From: Cyanobium sp. Morenito 9A2
GTDB lineage: Bacteria > Cyanobacteriota > Cyanobacteriia > PCC-6307 > Cyanobiaceae
Direction of reading: 5' to 3'
DNA: 64,000 bases
NCBI RefSeq assembly: GCF_024345575.1
Contig: NZ_JAGQBJ010000013.1
Coordinates: 1-64,000, forward strand
Numbering within the stretch: position 1 is the first letter of the stretch; each line of letters opens with the position of its first letter. Shown in pieces: positions 24,774 through 33,383 of the stretch. The notes beneath the pieces are model-generated. The model was given only the letters and a program-made list of their open reading frames with translations, was not told the DNA's origin and made no database searches. The translations under genes were made by a program, and so were the position numbers.

Positions 24774-26189
24774 ATGACGACGGCCACGCTTGAGGCAGCT
24801 GCAGCCGCGGTGGTGGATGTGGTGGTGGTGGGCGCCGGTCTCTCCGGCCTGATCTGCGCCCGCGACCTGCGACGCCAGGGCCTGGTGGTGCGCGTGCTGG
24901 AGGCGCGGGACCGCTGCGGCGGAAGGATGGTGGGCCGGCGCAGCGCCACCGGCCTGCCGCTGGATCTGGGCGGCCAGTGGGTGGGGGCCACGCACCGGCG
25001 CCTGATCGACCTGCTGGAGGAATTTGGCCTGCAGCGCTTCCCCACCTCCTACAACGGAGACGGAGTGTTCCACTGGAACGGGACGCCCCATCGGGCCGGC
25101 GTCGAGCCTGACTTTGGCTCCAGCTTTTTGTTCTTCCAACCCCAGCAGCTCGGCCTGCCCCAGGCGGAGCTGGAGGAAGCCCTGGCCCTGCAGCAGCGGT
25201 TTCAGTGCCTGGTGGCGCAGGTGCCGCCGGCGGCTCCCTGGACCGCCCCCAACGCTGAAGCGCTCGATCGGATCAGCCTCCAGGGCTGGCTGGAGGGGCA
25301 GGGGGCCGGCCCGTTGGCCCGCTATCCCCTGCACTGGCTGGCGCGGGTGGGGGGCTCCGGTGGTTTCGAACCCCACGAAAGCTCGATCCTGCACCTGGCC
25401 TGGACCCAGGCCGTCGCCCCCCAGCACGAGACGCCGGAGGCCTCTCTCGTGCACGGGGGAGCGGCCCAGGTGGCCGAGCGGCTGGCGGCCGAGCTGGCCG
25501 ACGTGATCCGGCTGCGGGCGCCGGTGGGGGCGATCGAGCAGAACGCCGGTGGGGTGCGGGTGTCCTTCGGCGAGGGGGACGCGCTCGGGGCCGCGGCCGT
25601 GGTGGTCGCCATCCCGCCGCCGCTGCGTCTGGGCCTCCGCTTCAGCCCCGACCTGCCGCCCGATGGGCGGGGCCTGCTGCAGCGCTCGCCGATGGGCTCG
25701 ATGGTGAAGGTGCTGGCGCTCTACCCGAAGCCGTTCTGGCGGGAGCGGGGCCTCAACGGCCTGGGCATCGGCAATCTGCCCACTTTGGAGCTCACCGTCG
25801 ACAGCTCACCCCCTGAGGGCCCAGGCCTGCTGGCCAGTTTCATCTCCGGGGATCGGGCCGCGCGCTGGCAGCGCTTGCCCGAGGCGCAGCGGCGGCGGGC
25901 CGTGCTGGCGGATCTGGCCGCCTGGTGGGGGCCGGCGGCGGCCGACCCCAGCGAACTGGTGATCCACAACTGGAACGAAGAGAGCTGGACCGGCGGCGCC
26001 TTCACCAGCTTCCTCAGCCCGGGGGCCTGGACCCGCCATGGCCCGGTGTGGCAGCAACCCCATGGCCGGGTGGTGTGGGCGGGCACCGAGGCCGCCTGCC
26101 GCTGGCCGGGCTACTTCGAGGGGGCGATCGAAGCAGGGCTGGCCGCCAGCGATCAGGTGCAGCGGCAGCTCGGCAGGGGTGGGCTTTAG
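24774..26189 (+). CDS. Flavin-containing amine oxidase family protein
   Basis: 471 residues. VVVVGAGLSGLICARDLRRQ (about 13-32) is the FAD Rossmann motif, followed by VLEARDRCGGRMVGRR and LPLDLGGQWVGATHRRLIDL, the classic monoamine-oxidase start. The C-terminus FTSFLSPGAWTRHGPVWQQP then VVWAGTEAACRWPGYFEGAI is the FAD-closing segment. Oxidises primary or secondary amines to aldehydes with H2O2 release; substrate not determined. ATG 24774 is chosen over a TTG at 24738. Confidence 0.85.
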   Translation: MTTATLEAAAAAVVDVVVVGAGLSGLICARDLRRQGLVVRVLEARDRCGGRMVGRRSATGLPLDLGGQWVGATHRRLIDLLEEFGLQRFPTSYNGDGVFHWNGTPHRAGVEPDFGSSFLFFQPQQLGLPQAELEEALALQQRFQCLVAQVPPAAPWTAPNAEALDRISLQGWLEGQGAGPLARYPLHWLARVGGSGGFEPHESSILHLAWTQAVAPQHETPEASLVHGGAAQVAERLAAELADVIRLRAPVGAIEQNAGGVRVSFGEGDALGAAAVVVAIPPPLRLGLRFSPDLPPDGRGLLQRSPMGSMVKVLALYPKPFWRERGLNGLGIGNLPTLELTVDSSPPEGPGLLASFISGDRAARWQRLPEAQRRRAVLADLAAWWGPAAADPSELVIHNWNEESWTGGAFTSFLSPGAWTRHGPVWQQPHGRVVWAGTEAACRWPGYFEGAIEAGLAASDQVQRQLGRGGL

Positions 26190-26262
26190 ATCGCGAAGGT
26201 GGCCTGGATCGGCCCCCGATCCCAGCGGCATCATTTAAGTAAGGTCAGATCCAGCCGCGGCC

Positions 26263-26928
26263 TTACCAGGGCAGCTCCTGGCCGTTGGCATGCCAGAAGC
26301 GGCCGGAGGTCTCCAGGCTGAGCGCATCGATGCGGTCCAGCAGGCCCCGCACCGCCTGCTCGGGAGCAACGGCCTGGGCGGCGAAACCGGTCATGCGCGT
26401 GCGCACCAGCCCGGGGTGCAGCAGGGCCACGGAGATGCCGCGTGGCTGGAGGTCGATCGCCAACGACTTGCCGGCCATGCACAACGCCACCTTCGACATC
26501 CGATAGCCATAGGAGCCACCGGAGCTGTTGTCGGCGATCGAGCCCATGCGGCTGGTCATCAGGATCAGCTTGGCGCCCGGGGCGAGCTGGCCCAGGAGGG
26601 CACGGCTCAGCAGCAGGGGGCCGATGGCGTTCACCTCGAACTGGCGCCGCAGGCTCTCGACATCCAGAGTCTCCAGGCAAGTGGCCTCCAGAAGGCCGGC
26701 GTTGTGAATCAGCACGTCGATCGGCAGACCCTCGAGCCGTTCCACAAGGCCGGCGATGGCGGCAGCGGAGGTGATGTCGACCCCGGACTCGATCCGCACG
26801 CCGAGGGCGTCCAGCTCGGGCGAGGAGCGGCGGCAGGCGGCGATCACGGTGTCGCCCCGGTCCTTGAGCTGGCGGCCATACTCGGTGCCGATGCCACGGT
26901 TGGCGCCGGTGATCAGGTAGGTGGCCAT
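26263..26928 (-). CDS. Short-chain dehydrogenase/reductase (SDR)
   Basis: 221 residues, a classical SDR. TYLITGANRGIGTEYGRQL is the TGxxxGIG cofactor site, DVLIHNAGLLE the NAG motif, LILMTSRMGSIADNSSG carries the catalytic Ser and YGYRMSKVALCMAGKSLAID the YxxxK pair. The C-terminal LLHPGLVRTRMTGF is typical. Binds NAD(P)H; substrate unknown. ATG 26928; neighbouring gene ends are 70 bp away (convergent with the amine oxidase). Confidence 0.9.
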   Translation of the reverse strand: MATYLITGANRGIGTEYGRQLKDRGDTVIAACRRSSPELDALGVRIESGVDITSAAAIAGLVERLEGLPIDVLIHNAGLLEATCLETLDVESLRRQFEVNAIGPLLLSRALLGQLAPGAKLILMTSRMGSIADNSSGGSYGYRMSKVALCMAGKSLAIDLQPRGISVALLHPGLVRTRMTGFAAQAVAPEQAVRGLLDRIDALSLETSGRFWHANGQELPW

Positions 26929-28370
26929 GGCAGCGACGACAGAGGGAACGGCTTCCGCACCCTCTCACCCCCCAGCCGCCCGAACGGGGGTCCCGTCACG
27001 CCGCTCTGACGATTCATCCAGGAAGCCCCCTTTCGTTGGTTGGATTGCGACAGACCGATTGCGGGCCTGGTAGAGCGATCGTCCATCCCTTGTTCCCGCC
27101 CAGCCAAAACGGCTCAAGCAGCAGCGGAAGCGGGTTTGGTTCATTCAATGAGAGATGCCCACAGGACGTACCTCGTGTTCAGCTCAAGGGTGCTGGCGCA
27201 GGGCCAGTGGGTGGGTCCACGCACGCATCAGGGCGAGGCCGGCACGAGCCTCAGACGGATTCCCTCCGAGCCCTGAGCTGTTCCCCCCGTGAAGCACAAC
27301 CCATGAGGATGACCAGTCAGCAGATCCTCCCCGCAGCTCTCGGTTCGGGCCTCGCATCCACCGCCTGCCGGGCTGGACAGGCTCACCAGGCCCAACCCCA
27401 CAGCGCCGCTGGATCCAGCCCCCAGACCCGCCTCGCGGGCGCCATACGGGCCGGTTGGGGATCAAAGCAGGAGCGCCAGCGCACACCCATCGCCGCGGCA
27501 CAGACAGATTCGCCAGCACGGTGCCCGTGGGCCAAAGGAATGCGAAGCATCCCTGAGCCACCGTGGCGCCCCTGGATTGAGGTGCACGTGCAGCCCCTGG
27601 TTGGTGGGCACGATCCGGATCGGCCCAATCCAGGCGACGTTGCCGGAGGAGGACACGGGCAGCCTTTCAGCCGACTCGAAGGCAACAGAGATCCCCCGAA
27701 AGCGGCGAAGCCGCAGCCTCTGAGGGGCCGCAGGGGGGCAATGGGAATGGCCTCGATGGGAGTGGGTCCGGCGAAGGAGACAAGTGTGATCACACCCCTG
27801 GCGCGATCGTCGATTCAGATTGCATCAAGAAACAGGCCACAATCACGCTGCCCGACGGCGGCAGTTGCGCATGCTGAGCCAGGGCTTCGTGAGCTCTGCT
27901 CGCCCGGCACCCAACAGGGCTGGCCCCGGACCGGGGGCCATGCTCGATTCCCTGGGCAACGAGCCTTGGTGCCCGTGCGCCCCCGGGGCCTGTCCATCGG
28001 AGCAGATCTCCGCCCGGGCCGGATGGCGGTGGCGCCGTCCCCCACGCCATCAATGCCCGAAACAAGGCCATCTCAACCCACGGCCGGGTGCTCCCCAGAG
28101 CGCCGATCGCCCTGGCCCCTCACTTTGGGTGTCGAACGTCCCGCGGGCCCTGGTGGCGGGAGCGGCTGGTCAACGGCCCCAGGGGAAGAGGTCCCAGGGC
28201 CCGGGGACCGTGTTCGCTCGCCATCGCCAAGCGGAGCAGCGGTGGAGTTGCCCCTCGCTTTGCGAGCGGCGGGCGGCAGTCGCCGACCGGGGTGCTCACG
28301 GCCCCCTGCTCGGCTCAGCCTCGGCGCCGGCGGGGGAAGCGAAGGGCAGGGACGGGCTTCCGGGCTCTGC
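26929..28370. other. Long gene-poor stretch, probably decayed coding DNA
   Basis: About 1.4 kb with no complete gene. On the minus strand, protein-like pieces sit in different frames: LVSFAGPTPIEAIPIAPLRP (near 27740), then SGNVAWIGPIRIVPTNQGLH (near 27620). This suggests a frameshifted former gene that I cannot identify. A 602-codon plus-strand frame crosses the region but has no domain-like sequence and looks like chance openness of GC-rich DNA. Confidence 0.35.
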
Positions 28371-29054
28371 TCACTCCTGGGCCCGCCACCAAGCCTCCAC
28401 CACCGCAGCGCTGCCGTACCAGCGCACTCCGAAGGCACCGCTGTGGGCGACCCCCGGCAACACCACCGGCATCGAGCCCGCCAGCAGGGCCGCGGTCACC
28501 GGCACGAGTCCATCGCCGCGGTCGTTGGCCAGCCCCGTGCTGTTGCGGTAGGCCGTCGGCGCCAGACGCCGGGCCAGGGGGGAGGCGTCCGGCAGCGCCA
28601 GATCTCCGGCGACCGAGACGTACCGCACCCGATCCGCGAAGGTCGATCCCGGCAGCCGCCGCTCCACCATCGCGCGCAGCACCGTGGCCTTCAAGGCGGT
28701 GTGGGGACTGCCCAGCATCAGCAGCGTGTCCGCCAGGGACTTGCCGTCGTAGCAGCGGCCCTGGAACGGGGCGTCATCGAGAAACAGCCGCAGCAGGATT
28801 CCGCCGGAACTGTGGCCGATCAGCGTTACCCGGCCCGTGGGTGACTGTCTGGCCAGGTTCGCCACCGTCGCCGCCACCCGGTCGAGGATCCGCGCCCAGG
28901 TCGAGGCAAACACGGTGAGCAGCCATTCGGGCTTGCCCACCGCCACCAGCCGCACCGGTTGGTGGCTCAGCTGCCCCAGCCGGGCCACCATCGGGGCGTA
29001 GGACTCCGGACGGATCAGGAAGCCCCCCAGGATCACGATCGGTTGGTCGGGCAT
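28371..29054 (-). CDS. Alpha/beta-fold hydrolase (lipase/esterase-like)
   Basis: 227 residues. PIVILGGFLIRPESYAPMVA resembles the oxyanion-side strand. The nucleophile elbow VTLIGHSSGGILLRLFLDD has Ser in GHSSG. An acidic residue appears in NDRGDGLVPVTAALL and the catalytic His in VVLPGVAHSGAFGVRWYG, giving a full triad in the right order. No signal peptide is seen, so it is probably cytoplasmic. Substrate unknown. Confidence 0.8.
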   Translation of the reverse strand: MPDQPIVILGGFLIRPESYAPMVARLGQLSHQPVRLVAVGKPEWLLTVFASTWARILDRVAATVANLARQSPTGRVTLIGHSSGGILLRLFLDDAPFQGRCYDGKSLADTLLMLGSPHTALKATVLRAMVERRLPGSTFADRVRYVSVAGDLALPDASPLARRLAPTAYRNSTGLANDRGDGLVPVTAALLAGSMPVVLPGVAHSGAFGVRWYGSAAVVEAWWRAQE

Positions 29055-29151
29055 GGGCCGCTCAGACGGGAGGGTGAGCCAGCAGCATGGTCAACCATCT
29101 CCAGTTCTGGAAGACTGGCCCCAGGGATGAGCGATGGGGGGCGATGGGTCG

Positions 29152-29460
29152 ATGAACGAACCCGATGACGCTGCGAGCGGCCCGCAGCCCCTGGAGCTGC
29201 CCGCCGGCCTCACCTTCCTGTGCCGCTGTGGCCGCAGCCGCCAGGGCTGGTTCTGCGACGGCGCCCACCTCGGTACCGGCCAGCTGGCCCGGGAGGTTCT
29301 GCTGGCAGCGCCGGGCACCGTGCAGGTCTGCGGCTGCGGCCGCTCCCGCCACTACCCCCTGTGCGACGGAAGCCATGGCCGAGCGGTCGTCAAGCGCTGG
29401 TGGATGGGGTGGAGATGGGGACCCCGGGCCGCGCCAGCGCCCACCCCTGAGCATCCGTGA
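29152..29460 (+). CDS. CDGSH iron-sulfur protein with two CDGSH motifs
   Basis: About 102 residues. There are two [2Fe-2S] sites of mitoNEET type. The first reads CRCGRSRQGWFCDGAHLG (CxCx..CDGxH, with Ala for Ser). The second reads CGCGRSRHYPLCDGSHGR. Each gives three Cys and one His ligand. Such double-CDGSH proteins are redox or iron-sulfur transfer proteins. The basic, Trp-rich tail RWWMGWRWGPR is unusual. ATG 29152 is chosen because it begins just before the domain; ATG 29134 is possible. Confidence 0.8.
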   Translation: MNEPDDAASGPQPLELPAGLTFLCRCGRSRQGWFCDGAHLGTGQLAREVLLAAPGTVQVCGCGRSRHYPLCDGSHGRAVVKRWWMGWRWGPRAAPAPTPEHP

Positions 29461-30064
29461 ACAGGTCGCTCGTGCCGTCGCTCTCCGTGGGGTCCTCGAG
29501 CAGAGAATGGCCGCCAGAAGGTGCCCCGGGCCGGCCCTGTCGGTGATCGTTGCTCGGTGTGTCGTCTCCATCGGGGTGGAGGAGCCGCTGGCACCCTCCA
29601 TGCCGGATGCGAGCGGGTGCTGAAGCACGCAGGCCCCTAGACCCAGCTGCATGCCGACGGAACCGCGATCAAGGGTGAGCGGCCCCCCGATGTTGGCCGC
29701 GATCGAGACGTGCCACCGGACGGTGTCCGCCATGGGCCACCCCCGCCTCTTCACCATGATCGCGATCAACACCCGCGCCGACCGTGACCAGACGCTGGAG
29801 GGCAAGGTGGTGCGCGTTGAGGCACTCCTGCCCCGGAACTGAACGGGTCGGCCCGACCTCCCCCGGGCGAGCTTCCCCGCTGGTGGCAGGGATCGGACCA
29901 GGGCTCGGGATCACAGAGCGACGCTCACCATCTCTGGGTGTCAGCGGTCCCGATGTCGGGCCTGGTGGCCCAGACTTTTTCCTTGCCGGCACTCAGGGAA
30001 TGGCGGCGGGACAGGTGGAGGCCGCCCACCGACCCGCCCGCCTGGGGGGGGCTGACACGGAAGC
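29461..30064. other. Mostly gene-free stretch
   Basis: Apart from a possible 63-codon frame (29651-29842, listed separately) nothing recognisable is seen. The right end abuts the broken padR gene and may contain its lost N-terminus beyond recognition. Confidence 0.4.
29651..29842 (+). CDS. Possible small protein, unknown
   Basis: 63 codons. The second half, AIETCHRTVSAMGHPRLFTM then INTRADRDQTLEGKVVRVEA, has the look of a compact helical protein or the tail of a larger one. No family recognised and no clear ribosome site, so it may be a remnant. Confidence 0.3.
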   Translation: MPTEPRSRVSGPPMLAAIETCHRTVSAMGHPRLFTMIAINTRADRDQTLEGKVVRVEALLPRN

Positions 30065-30575
30065 AGCTACGACATCAGCAAGCAGTTCGAGGAGTCGATG
30101 GCCTGCTACTGGACGGCCAGCCAGCAGCAGATCTACCGGGAGCTGGGGCGGATCGAGCAGAACGGCTGGGCCTGCTGCCAGGTGGTGCCCCAGCGCGGCA
30201 AGCCCGATCGCAAGGTGTACGCGATCACCGAGGCGGGCCGCCAGGAGCTGCGCCAGTGGGCTGCCGAGCCCTCCCTGCCCACCCCGATCCGCGAAGACCT
30301 GCTGGTGAAGGTGCTCGGCGGCTCCTCCACCGAGTCCGAGCAGCTGCTGGCGGAGGTGCAACGCCACCGGGCCGTGCATGCCAGACAGCTCGCCTCCTAT
30401 CAGGAAAACGAAGCGTTGGTGCTCAGCCAGGCCGGGCTGCCGCTCCATGCAGTACCGCTATCTCACCCTGCGCCGCGGCATCCTGTTCGAGCAGGAATGG
30501 ATCCGCTGGTGCGATGAGGGGATCGTGTCCCTCGAAGGGCAGCCACCGGGGTCCATCGCCGCCCCCGGTGGCTGA
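30065..30575 (+). pseudogene. PadR-family regulator, truncated and frameshifted
   Basis: The frame YDISKQFEESMACYWTASQQ, QIYRELGRIEQNGWACCQVV and KVYAITEAGRQELRQWAAEP is the PadR winged-helix domain with its C-terminal helical part (REDLLVKVLGGSS). The first ~15 residues and start are missing. Near 30450 the frame shifts, and the true ending (YRYLTLRRGILFEQEWIRWC) continues in another frame. PadR proteins repress stress genes; this copy cannot be made intact. Confidence 0.7.
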
Positions 30576-30686
30576 ACCGCAGCCGCCCCGTGCAGGACCA
30601 TCCCGCGGCGCCATCCATCGCTGCCTCCAGGTGGTTGATGGTGGGACAGCGGGTCTGGCAGGGCTACCGACAGGCTTCCCCACCGC

Positions 30687-31280
30687 TCAGGGAATCGTCG
30701 GCTCGAGAAGGCGGTGGGAGGGAACCTCCCGGAGGGACATCAGGGAACGCTCCACGGCGGTTCCTTGGGTCTTCAGCCAGGCCGCCATGGCCGCTGCCGC
30801 CTCGGGCCCTTGGAGGCGGTGGCTGTAGACCACGGCGGTGCCGCGGCCATCGGCCAGCCTCCATCGGGCGAACACGGCCTCGCTGGAATCGCGAACGGAG
30901 AAGAGGGCAACGATCAGGTGCTCGGCAGGCTGCTGGGCGGTTCTAGGAATTGAGCTGGTGCGAAGCACCATCGCCCTATTGCGCCTGTAGTTGTCGAGAA
31001 CTCGATTGGCCACTTGGGCCAGCCCTTCTCCATCGCTCACGCCGGGATAGGTGTTGATGGTGACCATGTCCCTCCAGCGGCTCAGGTCGTCCTGGCCCGG
31101 GGGTGTGAACTCGTGCTGGTGGTTCAACGACCAGCGCAGAAGATAGGTCTGACCGGCAAACGTCAGCGTCACGGGCGAAGCCGGTGGGCCGCCTGCCGCG
31201 GGCACGGCGATGGCCCCACCCATCGTTCCGGCCATCATCATCAGGGCGGCCGATCGAATCAGGCCACGGAGGCTGGACAT
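30687..31280 (-). CDS. Secreted protein of unknown function
   Basis: 197 residues. The signal peptide (RSAALMMMAGTMGGAIAVPA) precedes a mature protein with LTFAGQTYLLRWSLNHQHEF, WRDMVTINTYPGVSDGEGLA, LIVALFSVRDSSEAVFARWR and VVYSHRLQGPEAAAAMAAWL. Family not recognised. The start codon at 31280 nearly touches the divergent serine-hydrolase region. Confidence 0.6.
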   Translation of the reverse strand: MSSLRGLIRSAALMMMAGTMGGAIAVPAAGGPPASPVTLTFAGQTYLLRWSLNHQHEFTPPGQDDLSRWRDMVTINTYPGVSDGEGLAQVANRVLDNYRRNRAMVLRTSSIPRTAQQPAEHLIVALFSVRDSSEAVFARWRLADGRGTAVVYSHRLQGPEAAAAMAAWLKTQGTAVERSLMSLREVPSHRLLEPTIP

Positions 31281-31380
31281 GGTTCTTCCTGATCACGGCG
31301 AGACTACGAAGTCCCCCGGGGCGCCTCCCGGCGCTGGACCCCAGGGTCGAGCACCGGTGCCGCCATCTGCGCGCGCCGGT

Positions 31381-32643
31381 GTGGATCGCCGATGGTTCAG
31401 CCAGCAGGCGTTGTGTGGTCTGGGGGCCCTGCTCGTGGGTGGTCTGGGCGGAGCGGCTCCCGCCATGGCCATGGGCGCCAACGAGGGGCGGGCGGCGGAG
31501 TCGCCCCAGGCAGCCGGCATCCTGCGGATCGTTCGCCAGCGCATGGCGGTTGATCATCTGAGGGCGGTGATCGTCCGCGTCACGATCGACGGCAGGGAGG
31601 TGGTCACCGAGGCCATGGGGGAGTCGATGACGGGCGTGCCTGCCACCAAGGACATGCATTTCCGCAACGGGGCTGTCGCTCTTTCCTACGTGGCGACGCT
31701 GCTGCTGCAGCTGGTCGATGGGAACAGGGTGAGCCTCGACGACAAGCTCTCGCGCTGGCTACCGGAGATCCCGAACGCGGATCGGGTCACGCTCGGCCAG
31801 CTGGCCCGGATGACCTCCGGCTACCGCGACTACGTGATCGGCAATGACGCCTTCAACCAGGCGTCGCTCGCGAACCCGTTCCGCCCTTTCTCGGTGCAGG
31901 AGCTGCTCGCCTTCGCGGACCTGAAGACGCTCTTGTACGAGCCCGGCACGAGCTGGAACTACGCGCACACGAACTACGTTCTGCTCGGTCTGGCGCTGGA
32001 GCGAATCACGGGCCAGACGATGCCGGTGCTGATGCAGGAGCGGATCTTCACACCCCTGGACCTCCGCCACACGCGGGACCCTGGCGGCACCCCCGCGATC
32101 GCGCCGCCGGTTCTGCACGCCTTCTCGTCGGAGCGGCGGCAGACCCTCGGCATCCCAGCGGGGACGCGCTTCTACGAGGAGTCGACCTACTGGAACCCCT
32201 CGTGGACGATCACCCGTGGTGCGGTGCAGTTCACCACCATCCACGACATGGCGACCTCCGCCGAGGCGATCGGGACGGGACGACTGTTGTCGCCGCAGAG
32301 CCACAGGCTGCAGATCGCGCCGACGCTGCGGGGCTTCGGCAGGCCGATCGAGGGCTGCGCGACCTGCGCCACCCTCGGCGACTTCTACACCTACGGGATC
32401 GGGATCGTGCTCTCGGGCCCCTGGCTCCTCCAGAACCCGTTGTTCTCCGGCCAGGCCGGGGTGATGGCCTACCTGCCCTCGAAGAAGATTGCGATTGCGG
32501 TGGCGGTCACCTTCGACGAAGGGGCCTTCGACTCAAGCGGTGCCTACTGCAACTCCGCTGATGACATCTTCCGTGCCATCGGCGCGCAGCTGGCTCCGGA
32601 GGAATCCCCGCCCGTCAGGGGCCCTGCCAGAGGAAAGTGTTAA
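31381..32643 (+). CDS. Beta-lactamase-family protein with altered catalytic motifs
   Basis: About 420 residues from GTG 31381, which gives DRRWFSQQALCGLGALLVGG, a twin-arginine-like signal ending at PAMA. ATG 31279 is in frame but would overlap the start of the divergent gene. The fold is clear (LVDGNRVSLDDKLSRWLPEI, VTLGQLARMTSGYRDYVIGN, NYVLLGLALERITGQTM). However, the SxxK position reads GAVALSYVATLLL, YSN reads YAH, and no HxG is seen. Codon use (TCG, GCG) differs from its neighbours. Probably a non-catalytic or divergent member, perhaps acquired by transfer. Confidence 0.75.
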   Translation: MDRRWFSQQALCGLGALLVGGLGGAAPAMAMGANEGRAAESPQAAGILRIVRQRMAVDHLRAVIVRVTIDGREVVTEAMGESMTGVPATKDMHFRNGAVALSYVATLLLQLVDGNRVSLDDKLSRWLPEIPNADRVTLGQLARMTSGYRDYVIGNDAFNQASLANPFRPFSVQELLAFADLKTLLYEPGTSWNYAHTNYVLLGLALERITGQTMPVLMQERIFTPLDLRHTRDPGGTPAIAPPVLHAFSSERRQTLGIPAGTRFYEESTYWNPSWTITRGAVQFTTIHDMATSAEAIGTGRLLSPQSHRLQIAPTLRGFGRPIEGCATCATLGDFYTYGIGIVLSGPWLLQNPLFSGQAGVMAYLPSKKIAIAVAVTFDEGAFDSSGAYCNSADDIFRAIGAQLAPEESPPVRGPARGKC

Positions 32644-33250
32644 AGGGTCTCCCGCCCAGTTTTTGCTGCTGCCCCAGGGTGTTCTGGGTCGAGAGACTCA
32701 CCACGGCGCCGAGCCGATCGGCCAGCTTGAGGCACGCCTGGAACTGCTGGGCGCTGTAGCACTGCACATCGAGCTGGTTGCAGCCATCCCTGGGGACCAG
32801 GCCGACCTGGAACGGCTGGATGCTGCAGAAGATGGGCTTGGGGTAAAGCTGACGCAATAGATAAAAATCCTCAAGGCTGTAGTTGGCGAAGAAGTGATCG
32901 TCCACCTGGATCCCGTCGCCGTGGCGGGCCTCGTGCACCAGATCGGCGATCTGCAAGGCCCGGTACTGGGGGGACTGCACCCACACCACGGGCACCAGTC
33001 CCTCTCGGCGGGCTGCCTGGGCCGCCTCCCGCTGCATCCGGTCCGACACCCTGCGGACATCGAGGAATACCACCTTGAAGCCGCTGTCACGGATCTCGGC
33101 CATGGTCCCGTTAAGGGAATGGGTGGTGGCGTAGTACCAGATCTGGGGCTGCGACAACCAGGTGCCGTTCGGGGCCGCCTGCGCCGCTGCCGCGCTGAGG
33201 GCCAGGGCGGCTGCCAGGAACCGGCCACCGTCGAGGGCCAGATCCCCCAT
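32615..33250 (-). CDS. Secreted protein, TIM-barrel-like, unknown function
   Basis: About 211 residues with a signal peptide (GRFLAAALALSAAAAQA). The mature part reads like the start of a glycosidase-type barrel: WYYATTHSLNGTMAEIRDSG, FKVVFLDVRRVSDRMQREAA, LVPVVWVQSPQYRALQIADL, DGIQVDDHFFANYSLEDFYL. Successive strands end in conserved Asp or His (DDHF). A polysaccharide-acting role is a guess. The end overlaps the convergent beta-lactamase-like gene by 29 bp. ATG 33250 is preferred to ATG 33304. Confidence 0.6.
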   Translation of the reverse strand: MGDLALDGGRFLAAALALSAAAAQAAPNGTWLSQPQIWYYATTHSLNGTMAEIRDSGFKVVFLDVRRVSDRMQREAAQAARREGLVPVVWVQSPQYRALQIADLVHEARHGDGIQVDDHFFANYSLEDFYLLRQLYPKPIFCSIQPFQVGLVPRDGCNQLDVQCYSAQQFQACLKLADRLGAVVSLSTQNTLGQQQKLGGRPFNTFLWQGP

Positions 33251-33383
33251 GCAGCGCAGAACCCTCTGAGCGCCCCCCTGGAGCATCGACACAGGCTCGT
33301 CCATGGGCGCCGATCAAACCAGGGGCGACGGCCCTAATCTGCGCCACTTCGGGGCCCTGTGATCCACGGCCCGCCACCGTGCC

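Noticed and set aside
27036-28844. A 602-codon plus-strand open frame
   Set aside because: No domain-like sequence, composition of antisense/random GC-rich DNA, and it overlaps the intact hydrolase gene on the other strand.
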